Source of the DNA: JANOXC01 sp031418215
GTDB taxonomy: Bacteria; Bacteroidota; Bacteroidia; AKYH767-A; OLB10
Length of the DNA: 31,653 nt
Assembly (NCBI GenBank): GCA_031418215.1
Contig: JANOXC010000090.1
Location: forward strand, 1-31,653
Reading direction: 5' to 3'
In this document: piece by piece, positions 1 through 7,354 of the stretch
How positions within the stretch are numbered: position 1 is the first letter of the stretch
Layout of the letters: every line of letters starts with the position of its first letter
Made by a program: the position numbers and the translations under genes
Notes under the pieces: generated by a model
Told to the model about the DNA's origin: nothing
Seen by the model: only the letters and a program-made list of their open reading frames with translations
The model's database searches: none

Positions 1-4
1 TTTA

Positions 5-24
5 TCATTAGTGTCCGGTTAAAA
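5..24 (+). repeat. Left terminal inverted repeat of the IS
   Basis: Twenty bases identical to the reverse complement of 1282-1301. The core GTGTCCGGTTAAAA is followed by about 90 bases of AT-rich leader before the transposase start. Confidence 0.85.
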
Positions 25-114
25 TTTCTAAAATCTTCATAATGCATTGGTTATTAATAAAATACATGAGTATAATTTTTTTTCGATTTCATTTGTGGAC
101 TAAAAACTCCATAA

Positions 115-1287
115 ATGAATCAGGGCCAAATAGTTCTTTCCCAAATAGTTTCATATTTATCCAAGTATGAATTTAACAAATGCGTTACGCGATATAATGG
201 TGATCATCGTGTTCGAAGTTTTACTTGTTGGGAACAATATTTAGTAATGAGCTTTGCACAGTTAACATACCGAGATAGTTTGCGAGATATTGAATCATGT
301 TTGGGTGCAATGGGTAAGAAACTTTATCATTGCGGCATTCGATCACAAATTTCACGAAGTACACTCGCAGAAGCAAATGAAAATCGTGACTGGAGAATAT
401 ATTTTGATTTTGCATCTAGTCTTATTGAGGAAGCAAGGAAATTATATTCGAATGATTCCACATTTACAATTGATATTGATAACTTAGTATATGCGTTCGA
501 CAGTACTACCATCGACTTGTGTTTAACTTTATTCCCTTGGGCTACATTTCGTAAAGCGAAAGGCGCCATAAAGCTTCATACTCAATTAGATTTGCGTGGA
601 TCCATTCCGACATGTGTTCATATTACTACTGGTGATATTCATGATGTAAATGCGCTTGATGTATTACAGTTTGAGCCAGGAGCAATATATATTCTTGATC
701 GTGGATATACCGATTTTCAGAGGTTAAACGTGATTGATGAAGCTAAATCATATTTTGTAATCAGAGCTAAAGACAACTTGAATTTTAAACGAATTGATTC
801 ACGGAAACCCGATAAAAATGCGGGCATATTATTTGATCAAAGAATTTTATTAAACGGGTTTTATTCATCCATTGATTATCCAAATAAGATTCGAAGAATA
901 AAATTCAAAGATCACGAAACAAACGAGTCATACGTATATCTGACTAACCATATGGAATTGCCAGCGATTACTGTTGCAGATCTTTATAAGCAACGCTGGA
1001 AAATTGAACTTTTTTTCAAATGGATTAAACAACACTTGAAAATAAAATCATTTTATGGCACTAGCCCCAATGCAGTATATACTCAAGTATGGATCGCCAT
1101 ATCGAATTATTTGCTGATTGCCATAATGAAGAAGAAGCTTAAACTACCCCAATCCTTACATTCAATCCTACAGGTTCTGAGCTTAACATTATTTGAAAGA
1201 ACGTCTCTTGATAAACTGTTAGGAGATCTAAATTCAACTGATTTCCCTAACACAAATCCTAATCAGTTGATTATCTTTGACTTTTAA
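115..1287 (+). CDS. IS4-family transposase (DUF4372 + DDE domain)
   Basis: A 390-residue cut-and-paste transposase. The N-terminal DUF4372-like region (about 1-75) has the family phrases RSFTCWEQ and LRDIESCL. The DDE_Tnp_1 catalytic core follows. Visible catalytic residues are Asp129 (in YAFDSTTIDL), Asp195 (in ILDRGYTDF) and Glu298, the last inside the IS4 signature Y-x2-R-x3-E-x6-K (YKQRWKIELFFKWIK). Length and all three acidic residues are normal, so the protein looks intact and the element may still be mobile. The ATG at 115 is the natural family start. The stop codon lies in the right inverted repeat and in the same frame as the interrupted host gene downstream. Confidence 0.95.
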   Translation: MNQGQIVLSQIVSYLSKYEFNKCVTRYNGDHRVRSFTCWEQYLVMSFAQLTYRDSLRDIESCLGAMGKKLYHCGIRSQISRSTLAEANENRDWRIYFDFASSLIEEARKLYSNDSTFTIDIDNLVYAFDSTTIDLCLTLFPWATFRKAKGAIKLHTQLDLRGSIPTCVHITTGDIHDVNALDVLQFEPGAIYILDRGYTDFQRLNVIDEAKSYFVIRAKDNLNFKRIDSRKPDKNAGILFDQRILLNGFYSSIDYPNKIRRIKFKDHETNESYVYLTNHMELPAITVADLYKQRWKIELFFKWIKQHLKIKSFYGTSPNAVYTQVWIAISNYLLIAIMKKKLKLPQSLHSILQVLSLTLFERTSLDKLLGDLNSTDFPNTNPNQLIIFDF

Positions 1288-1301
1288 CCGGACACTAATG
1301 A
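1282..1301 (+). repeat. Right terminal inverted repeat of the IS
   Basis: Exact reverse complement of 5-24. It contains the transposase TAA. Confidence 0.85.
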
Positions 1302-1677
1302 CAATTTATATTTACAAAACACCATTAAACTTTCAAAAGGATTAAATTTTGAAATTTCAGGCTGGTATGGCAGTCCTTCTATTTGGGGCGGATCATTCAA
1401 AACTGAATCATCATGGTCCTTAGATGTCGGCATGCAGAAAAAATTAATGAATGATAAATTCACCCTTAAAATAAACGTTACCGATATTTTTGAAACATCA
1501 CACTGGCGAAGTGAAAGTACATTTAAAGTTATTTCACTTAATGCAAATGGCGGTTGGGAAAGCCGACAGTTCCGTGTAACACTTTTATGGAGATTTGGAA
1601 ACAACCAAATAAAAAGTGTAAAACAACGTACAACCGATAGTGAATCAGAAATTAAAAGGACAGGTGGAGGCGAATAA
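1302..1677 (+). pseudogene. 3' remnant of a TonB-dependent receptor-like outer-membrane protein, split by the IS
   Basis: From the IS edge one frame stays open for about 125 codons to the stop at 1675-1677, with no start codon of its own near the edge. The translation begins NLYLQNTIKL, continues through the barrel-like phrase SGWYGSPSIWGG, and ends WRFGNNQIKSVKQR then EIKRTGGGE. This tail is characteristic of the outer-membrane beta-barrel (OMP_b-brl_3) TonB receptors of Bacteroidota. The 5' part would lie left of the window. The internal ATG at 1432 is mid-barrel, with no signal peptide, so I do not treat it as a real start. A transcription terminator follows directly. The remnant is undecayed, suggesting a recent insertion. 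Confidence 0.85.
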
Positions 1678-1690
1678 AAATTGAAATAAA

Positions 1691-1726
1691 AAAAAGTCCC
1701 TTCACAAAAGCGAAGGGACTTTTTTT
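1691..1726 (+). terminator. Rho-independent terminator, probably bidirectional
   Basis: The stem AAGTCCCTTC / GAAGGGACTT has an 8-base loop and a following T run. An A run precedes it, so it also reads as a terminator on the minus strand, ending the 36-residue ORF. On the plus strand it ends the interrupted receptor gene. Confidence 0.88.
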
Positions 1727-1835
1727 AGTTATTCTTCTTTGATTCTTTCTTAGCCTTTTTATCAGCGCGTTTCTCTTTCAACGACTTCGTAGAAGTTTTT
1801 TTTGTTTCTTTTTGAACGGTTTTTTCGTGTCCCAT
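1725..1835 (-). CDS. Small Lys-rich basic peptide, 36 aa
   Basis: A short ORF on the minus strand that starts MGHEKTVQKE and ends KKESKKNN. Of 36 residues, 13 are Lys and 1 is Arg, with no hydrophobic segment, so it would be a soluble, disordered, strongly basic peptide. Its stop codon overlaps the T run of the terminator at 1691-1726, which suits a genuine transcript end. It could bind nucleic acid or ribosomes, but that is inference from charge alone. I recall similar tiny Lys-rich ORFs in related Bacteroidota but cannot verify this here. No strong ribosome-binding site is seen, which is usual in the phylum. Confidence 0.5.
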   Translation of the reverse strand: MGHEKTVQKETKKTSTKSLKEKRADKKAKKESKKNN

Positions 1836-1961
1836 AATATTTTGATTAACGGATTTGAAAAGTAAAATTACTAAAACATTCAATAAAAAAGCAAATTCAT
1901 TTAGATGAAATTATTAAAAAAATTAACAGCTAAAAGTTCGTAAGTAGCCAAATTAAAATAC

Positions 1962-2585
1962 TTAACTTAGGGTAAAAAACTCTGTTTTCTCTGTGCTATG
2001 AGAGCGTATTATGCCAACGCTAACCAGATTCACCAATATTTTAATGGCTCTCCAGCGTGAAATGTTAATCAGCTTACAGTATTCTTTAACTGTAATTCTT
2101 TTGTTCTCCTTTAAAAAGTCCAGTAATGCTTTCTCTTTACTGGTATATTCGATAAGCGTTTGACGGCCACTCCCCTGCCGACGTAAAACATCAACTACCA
2201 CTTTACTGGCTAGTAGTGACTCATCGGCTACCCTAATATAAACCCACCATTTACCATTCTCATCCTTTGCATAATAGGGCTTTGATTCCCCTTCAGGAAT
2301 TTTTACTTCCAGTATTATCTTTCCTTTTATTTGCCGTTCTTGAATATCAATCATCACTTCCGGTTTACAAAAAAAAATGGCAGCTTGCTCCAGCATAAAT
2401 TTCTCTTCCTCTACTTTAATTCCGGCAATTGTACCATTGTCATTAACCCCGACCAATAATGTCCCTCCTAAGTGATTGGCAAATGCGGACAAGCTCTTCG
2501 CAATACGCAAGGAGCTGGAAATTTCCCTCTTAAAATCAAGCCGTGCCCCTTCACCTTGTGATATTAAATCAAGAATCCGTTTCAT
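1962..2585 (-). CDS. AlbA_2 / Schlafen-type putative DNA-binding protein
   Basis: A 207-residue protein. Residues about 8-125 match the AlbA_2 (Schlafen AlbA-like, formerly AAA_4) domain: EGARLDFKRE near the N-terminus, the loop FANHLGGTLLVGV with D-x-G-x-I-x-G-I after it, then a strand-rich part ending in YIRVADES. The C-terminal third (from about 148) resembles a winged helix-turn-helix (KEKALLDFLKENKRITVKEY, then a recognition-helix-like stretch). Such proteins are usually annotated as ATP-binding or transcriptional regulators, but the biochemistry is poorly known. It starts 33 nt after the DUF4249 stop, so it may be the last gene of the TonB-receptor operon and could regulate it, which is inference. 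Confidence 0.82.
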   Translation of the reverse strand: MKRILDLISQGEGARLDFKREISSSLRIAKSLSAFANHLGGTLLVGVNDNGTIAGIKVEEEKFMLEQAAIFFCKPEVMIDIQERQIKGKIILEVKIPEGESKPYYAKDENGKWWVYIRVADESLLASKVVVDVLRRQGSGRQTLIEYTSKEKALLDFLKENKRITVKEYCKLINISRWRAIKILVNLVSVGIIRSHSTEKTEFFTLS

Positions 2586-2618
2586 TGCCGGTTTTTGGAA
2601 TTCGAATTTTAAATGCGT

Positions 2619-3506
2619 TTACCTTGCTCTTAAATAATAATAACTTGGGCTGTAAGATGCAAATAAACCCAGTCCGCCGGTTACATTGGATTTAATTGAT
2701 GATGGTGATGCAAAAGGACTTCCGTTATTGCTGATTTGTATTTCTGCATCACGCCAAAATTCATAAGTTGTACGATCTACCGCACACCATTTTACGATAA
2801 TGGAATCTCCTGTCTTATAAAATCCTGCCTCATCATTAATATCATCATCAGCAGTAGAATTTATTATGGATCCCCTATTATATGCGAAATCAAAAGTTGT
2901 CCCATTCACAAATTGATCTTCAAAGGAAGAACCAATTGGTGCAATAAAAGAAGAGTCCTTCCCAACCCTCATGGCAAACCATCGATAACAATTATTTAAT
3001 TTATCAGGGTCATTCAATGTAGCCCAAACATATCCCAATGAATCATTATCCGGCAATGACTCCTGGATTTGAAACCAAACACTATCCAAGGGAACCTTAA
3101 AAGGCAGTGTTGTAACAGCAGAAACCTTTTCTCCGGCAGCAGAAACAATGCTAAGTGAATATGTTCTTCCCTCAACACCCAACATCGGTGCAATATAAAT
3201 ACCACTTATTGATACTCCTGATACAACCAACGATGTTTCCGCCATTACAACAGTATTAATACCATCATTCAGTGTTACAATAGCTCCTGATTCTGCAGTA
3301 TTTATAGTGTTTGGGTTGATAGGCGCAAAGTAGGCAGCATTACGTGAAAGCACAATGTAAACAGGAATACCGGGTTCAACATACCCATCAACCACAATCT
3401 TGCTTTCGGGCTGAGGTAAATCTACGGTAATATCCCTCTCACAACCTGAAACAACTAACAAGCATAAAGAAATCAAAATTGATATATATATAATTCCTCT
3501 TTTCAT
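2619..3506 (-). CDS. DUF4249 family lipoprotein
   Basis: A 295-residue predicted outer-membrane lipoprotein. The signal peptide ends in the lipobox VVSGC, giving Cys22 as the lipidated residue. The mature part begins ERDITVDLPQPESKIVVDG, the normal start of DUF4249 proteins, then a beta-rich Ig-like region and a hydrophilic tail ending in YYLRAR. In Bacteroidota, DUF4249 genes often sit next to a TonB-dependent receptor, as here, where the receptor gene ends 69 nt upstream. By analogy with SusD-like and other receptor partners it probably acts outside the cell surface with that receptor. The substrate is unknown and no metal or heme motif is visible. Confidence 0.9.
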   Translation of the reverse strand: MKRGIIYISILISLCLLVVSGCERDITVDLPQPESKIVVDGYVEPGIPVYIVLSRNAAYFAPINPNTINTAESGAIVTLNDGINTVVMAETSLVVSGVSISGIYIAPMLGVEGRTYSLSIVSAAGEKVSAVTTLPFKVPLDSVWFQIQESLPDNDSLGYVWATLNDPDKLNNCYRWFAMRVGKDSSFIAPIGSSFEDQFVNGTTFDFAYNRGSIINSTADDDINDEAGFYKTGDSIIVKWCAVDRTTYEFWRDAEIQISNNGSPFASPSSIKSNVTGGLGLFASYSPSYYYLRAR

Positions 3507-3575
3507 TTTTTATTATTAGAGTGGTAATGATTAAAACTTTTTTTATTTTATATATTTTTCTGCTTTATATATTAC

Positions 3576-6002
3576 TTAAAATTTAAAATTATAGGTAACA
3601 GCCGGAATAATCGGGAATAAAGAAACCTGTTTCGCTTGAATACTTAAGGTGCCATTCTGTGTATTTCCTTCCTGTGCAAAATAAATAAAGTAAGGATTCA
3701 ATCGACAATAAGCATTATACACAGAAAAGTTCCAGTCACTCTCCCAGTTTTTGTGCTTTTTTACATGCAGCGTTGCAGAAAGGTCAAGCCTGTGATACGC
3801 TTTCTGCCTGAAATCATTTCTTTTTCCATAGCCCCCTAATAAATATAAGTTGTTGCTAACTGTGCCGGTATTAATATCAATAGGTGTTCCAGCATTAATT
3901 GCATATCGTTCAGTTTGTAATGTTAATGCATCCCCTGTGGCATAAATCCAGATTAACCCGAAAGTCCACTTCATATTTGGCCCATAGGTCAATACAATGG
4001 AAACATCATGTCTTCTGTCATATTTTGGGGAGAATCGATCTCCGGAATTCAAATCAGGAAATGTCCTGTTCGTCCATGCTAATGTATAGCCGATCCAACC
4101 ATTGAATTCGCCTTTCGCTTTCTTAACAAAAAGCTCTACTCCATAACTATTTCCGGTTCCAAAAACAAAATTGTTGTCAGCATTATTTCTAATATCCTCA
4201 CTGGGTTGAGCACCCTCTTTATACTCGACAAGATTCTTCATGTCTTTGTAATAAACTTCGATGGATGTTTCGTAGGCATTATCTTTAAAGTTATGAAAAT
4301 ATCCGGTAGCATATTGAACGCTGTATTGTGGTTTTACTTTTTCAGTACAAGGAAACCAGACATCTGTAGGAAGTGAAACAGAAGATAAAGAAGCCAGGTG
4401 CAAGTATTGATAATTCTGTGTATAAGCAACTTTTATGGATGAATTTCTTGTCAATTGATAACGAGCAGAAAAACGGGGTTCGATGTTGGCATATGTTTTT
4501 ACTTTCTCCCCCTTCCCATATTTAATGGAATCATTTAACTGATTCGGAAAAACAGGATCGGGTATGTAACGCGTAAATGGCCCAACATGAGCAAAAAGTG
4601 ATCCTCGCAACCCGCCACTTACACGAAATTTTTCTGAAACATCAAACTCGTCATTTATATAAATTGCAGCATCATGTGCATAATAACGTACAGTTTCACC
4701 AAGGTCAAAAACAACATCTTCTGATCGGGCCTGGGCATTGGTGGGTGTAAACCGATGATATATATAATTAGCCCCGAATTTAATATTATGAAGAATACTC
4801 GGGAAATAAGTGAAATCTAACTTTGCATTGTAATCGCGAATGCCGGAAAATATTTTAAAATTAAATTGTGGTTGATCAGCTTCAAAATTAAATTTATAAT
4901 CCGAAAATATTAAAGAGGTATTCATGAATAGTTTATCGCTAAACAAATGATTCCACCTGATTGAACCGGTGGCATTTCCCCAGGGGATCTTAACAGTAAA
5001 TCCAGTTGTCTGGCTTTTAAAATTAAAAACGTCTCGACCAAAATATCCACTTAAAAACAACCGGTCCTTTTGAGAAATTGTGTAATTAATTTTGGTATTT
5101 AAATCAAAGAAATAATAACTGTTACCTTCAATCCTTGAGCCTTCCTTGATGAATGGCTTTTGCAAAAATAAATCAAGGAAAGTCCTTCGTGCAGAAACAA
5201 TAAAAGATGCTTTGTTTTTTACAATTGGTCCTTCAAATGTAAAACGTGATGCCACATACCCAATACCACCTGTTCCATGATATTCTTTGTTGTTTCCTTC
5301 CTTCATGGAAATATCAAGAACGGATGCTAAACGACCTCCGTATTGCGCCGGCATCCCCCCTTTGGTCAACTCCATATTTTTAACAGCATCACTGTTAAAA
5401 ACTGAAAAAAAACCGAACAAATGTGAGGCATTATAAACAACGGCTTCATCCAGTAATATCAGGTTTTGGTCGGGGCCACCACCACGCACATAAAATCCGG
5501 CATTCCCTTCTCCTGCTGATTGAACACCGGGTAATAGTTGAAGGGTTTTCAAAATATCAACCTCCCCCATAAAAGCCGGTAAAGATTTTATTTTTTCAAT
5601 CTCAATATTCACCTGTCCAAGTTGTGCATTCTTAACATTCTTATCAACTCGATCAGCGCTGATGACCACTTCCTTTGTTTCTATTGATTTGTATCCCAAT
5701 TCAATATTTAAAGTCTGGGCTTTGTCCAACTGGACAACTGTTTGGTAATCACTATAACCAATATATATTACTGTCAGATTGTAATTACCACTATCTATCG
5801 TTAATGAATAAAAGCCATAATTATTTGTTTGGGTGCTTTTTTGTAATTCCTTAATATATATTGTGCATCCAATCAGGGCCTCGCCTGTTGCTTTGTCTTT
5901 AACAAACCCACTGACCGTAAAATGCGGTATGGCCGTTTTTTGGGCATTTATTACTTGAGAAAAAAGCATTAGAAATAAAAAAAGGCGACAACACTTACTC
6001 AT
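3576..6002 (-). CDS. TonB-dependent receptor with N-terminal carboxypeptidase-like domain
   Basis: An 808-residue outer-membrane transporter. Order of parts: signal peptide (MSKCCRLFLFLMLFSQVINA), a carboxypeptidase-regulatory-like beta-sandwich (about 28-105, FTVSGFVKDKATGEALIGCT), the TonB plug (about 125-250; LQLLPGV, FYVRGGGPDQNLILLDE, NMELTKGGMPAQYGGRLASV), and a 22-strand-type barrel ending in aromatic YNFKF. It would import a large substrate using TonB-ExbBD energy. The DUF4249 lipoprotein downstream is its likely partner. The start ATG gives a proper signal peptide, and a TAGTTTTG box lies about 50 nt upstream. There is no sigma/anti-sigma pair nearby and no evidence for the substrate. 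Confidence 0.95.
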   Translation of the reverse strand: MSKCCRLFLFLMLFSQVINAQKTAIPHFTVSGFVKDKATGEALIGCTIYIKELQKSTQTNNYGFYSLTIDSGNYNLTVIYIGYSDYQTVVQLDKAQTLNIELGYKSIETKEVVISADRVDKNVKNAQLGQVNIEIEKIKSLPAFMGEVDILKTLQLLPGVQSAGEGNAGFYVRGGGPDQNLILLDEAVVYNASHLFGFFSVFNSDAVKNMELTKGGMPAQYGGRLASVLDISMKEGNNKEYHGTGGIGYVASRFTFEGPIVKNKASFIVSARRTFLDLFLQKPFIKEGSRIEGNSYYFFDLNTKINYTISQKDRLFLSGYFGRDVFNFKSQTTGFTVKIPWGNATGSIRWNHLFSDKLFMNTSLIFSDYKFNFEADQPQFNFKIFSGIRDYNAKLDFTYFPSILHNIKFGANYIYHRFTPTNAQARSEDVVFDLGETVRYYAHDAAIYINDEFDVSEKFRVSGGLRGSLFAHVGPFTRYIPDPVFPNQLNDSIKYGKGEKVKTYANIEPRFSARYQLTRNSSIKVAYTQNYQYLHLASLSSVSLPTDVWFPCTEKVKPQYSVQYATGYFHNFKDNAYETSIEVYYKDMKNLVEYKEGAQPSEDIRNNADNNFVFGTGNSYGVELFVKKAKGEFNGWIGYTLAWTNRTFPDLNSGDRFSPKYDRRHDVSIVLTYGPNMKWTFGLIWIYATGDALTLQTERYAINAGTPIDINTGTVSNNLYLLGGYGKRNDFRQKAYHRLDLSATLHVKKHKNWESDWNFSVYNAYCRLNPYFIYFAQEGNTQNGTLSIQAKQVSLFPIIPAVTYNFKF

Positions 6003-6051
6003 AGAAATTCTTGAACATTAATAAATAAAAATTTACAAAATAACAGAGTGG

Positions 6052-6059
6052 CAAAACTA
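6052..6059 (-). promoter_or_regulatory. Putative -7 box (TAGTTTTG) for the TonB-receptor operon
   Basis: On the minus strand TAGTTTTG fits the Bacteroidota -7 consensus TAnnTTTG and is about 50 nt before the receptor start. No well-spaced TTG at -33 is seen, so this is weaker than the lpxD promoter. Confidence 0.4.
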
Positions 6060-6248
6060 GTTGGTTTGCCTCAATAAATTCATGGCGAACACCTCCCACA
6101 TAGTTTGACCAAAATCAAACGACATTAGCGTCTCCTCATTGTTCTTTATAAGCCATTTACAAAACAGGAATAAATATTCCTAAAAAAGGAATTGTTAAGA
6201 AGTTAGAACTGACTTAATTACAGCTTAAGATACACTTTCGGGCTGGAC

Positions 6249-6278
6249 TTTGTCAATCCGGCCCAATTCATACCTTTG
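6249..6278 (+). promoter_or_regulatory. Bacteroidota-type promoter of the lpx operon
   Basis: TTTG at 6249-6252, an 18-base spacer, then TACCTTTG at 6271-6278, matching the phylum consensus TTTG / TAnnTTTG. Transcription should begin about 6 nt after the box, leaving a leader of under 12 nt before the lpxD ATG at 6294. The TTG at 6276 that would extend lpxD is part of the -7 box, which argues against it as a start. Confidence 0.75.
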
Positions 6279-6293
6279 CAGACTGTTAAAAAA

Positions 6294-7340
6294 ATGGAAT
6301 TTACTGCACAACAACTTGCTGACCTATTAAATGGAACCATCGAAGGTGATGCTGATGCCAAAGTTAGCCGGCTCGCAAAAATCGAAGAAGGGACTAAAGG
6401 ATCATTGACTTTTCTCGGTAATCCGGCCTATACCAATCACATTTACACTTCACAGGCAAGCATAACCATTGTTGACCAGGATTTTAAGGCCACAATGCCC
6501 GTTCATTCTACGCTGATTAGAGTTGAAAATGCCAGGGAAGCTTTTGCTAAATTACTTGATGTTTATAACAAGATAAGGAGAGATAAAAAAGGGATTGAAG
6601 CCAATAGTTTTGTAGATCCTTCTGCCACCATTGGTTCAGATGTTTATATTGGTAGTTTTAGTTATATTGGAAAAGATGTTAAGCTGGGTAAAGGTGTAAA
6701 AATTTACCCTAATTGTTATGTGGGAGATAATTGTACAATTGGCGATCACACCACCCTTTTCCCCGGCGTTAAAATATATTCTGATTGTGTAATTGGAGCA
6801 AATTGTAGTTTTCACGCTGGAGTTGTTATTGGCGCTGACGGCTTTGGGTTTCAACCTAACCAATCAAACAACTATAGTAAGGTACCGCAGATCGGAAATG
6901 TAGTGATAGAAGATTATGTAGAGATAGGTGCAAACACAGCTATTGACCGCGCCACATTAGGTTCAACCATCATCAGGAAAGGTGTTAAACTGGATAACCT
7001 GATCCAAATCGCCCATAATGCTGAAATTGGAGAGAATACTGTTATTGCAGGACAAAGCGGAGTAGCAGGTTCAACCAAGGTAGGCAAGAATTGTATGATT
7101 GGTGGTCAAGTTGGAATTGTAGGACATATAATTATAGCCGATGGTGTGAAAATAGCTGCGCAATCTGGAGTTGGTGCAAGTATTACTAAGGAGAATGAAA
7201 TTGTACAAGGCTCACCGGCTTTTAGCATCAGTGATTATAAACGCACCTATGTTTTGTTCCGTAAATTACCAGAACTCGAGAAAAAAATAGCCGAATTACA
7301 ACGTATTTTTTCAGAAATAAAATCAACCAAAAATTCCTGA
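6294..7340 (+). CDS. lpxD: UDP-3-O-(3-hydroxyacyl)glucosamine N-acyltransferase LpxD
   Basis: A 348-residue third enzyme of lipid A synthesis, transferring a hydroxyacyl chain from acyl carrier protein to the 2-amino group of UDP-3-O-acyl-glucosamine in the cytosol. The N-terminal uridine-binding part (MEFTAQQLADLLNGTIEG) is followed by many left-handed beta-helix hexapeptides (about 100-300) and a C-terminal helix. His241 in QIAHNAEIG is the expected catalytic base, aligning with E. coli His239. I chose the ATG at 6294 rather than the in-frame TTG at 6276, because the TTG lies in the promoter box and the family starts at MEFTAQQ. It is the first gene of the lpxD - lpxC/fabZ - lpxA - ABC ATPase operon, with 14 nt to the next gene. 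Confidence 0.97.
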   Translation: MEFTAQQLADLLNGTIEGDADAKVSRLAKIEEGTKGSLTFLGNPAYTNHIYTSQASITIVDQDFKATMPVHSTLIRVENAREAFAKLLDVYNKIRRDKKGIEANSFVDPSATIGSDVYIGSFSYIGKDVKLGKGVKIYPNCYVGDNCTIGDHTTLFPGVKIYSDCVIGANCSFHAGVVIGADGFGFQPNQSNNYSKVPQIGNVVIEDYVEIGANTAIDRATLGSTIIRKGVKLDNLIQIAHNAEIGENTVIAGQSGVAGSTKVGKNCMIGGQVGIVGHIIIADGVKIAAQSGVGASITKENEIVQGSPAFSISDYKRTYVLFRKLPELEKKIAELQRIFSEIKSTKNS

Positions 7341-7354
7341 TCTAAGTAAGAAGT

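Larger units (their letters stand above)
5..1301 (+). mobile_element. IS4-family insertion sequence
   Basis: The element is bounded by perfect 20-bp inverted repeats: TCATTAGTGTCCGGTTAAAA at 5-24 and its exact reverse complement at 1282-1301. Between them lies one transposase gene filling nearly the whole element, typical of IS4-group elements with an N-terminal DUF4372 domain. The transposase stop codon (1285-1287) is inside the right repeat. No direct target duplication is visible: the flanks outside the full repeats are TTTA and CAAT. The functional repeat may be shorter (from GTGTCCGG at 11), in which case the outer TCATTA/TAATGA would be a symmetric target. The insertion splits a TonB-receptor-like gene. 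Confidence 0.88.

Noticed and set aside
1284..1604. A 106-codon minus-strand ORF next to the IS
   Set aside because: It is the antisense shadow of the interrupted receptor gene and overlaps the IS end.
6106..6123. GTTTGA-CCAAAA-TCAAAC inverted repeat as a definite operator
   Set aside because: Six-base arms in AT-rich DNA occur by chance. It is mentioned only as a candidate.
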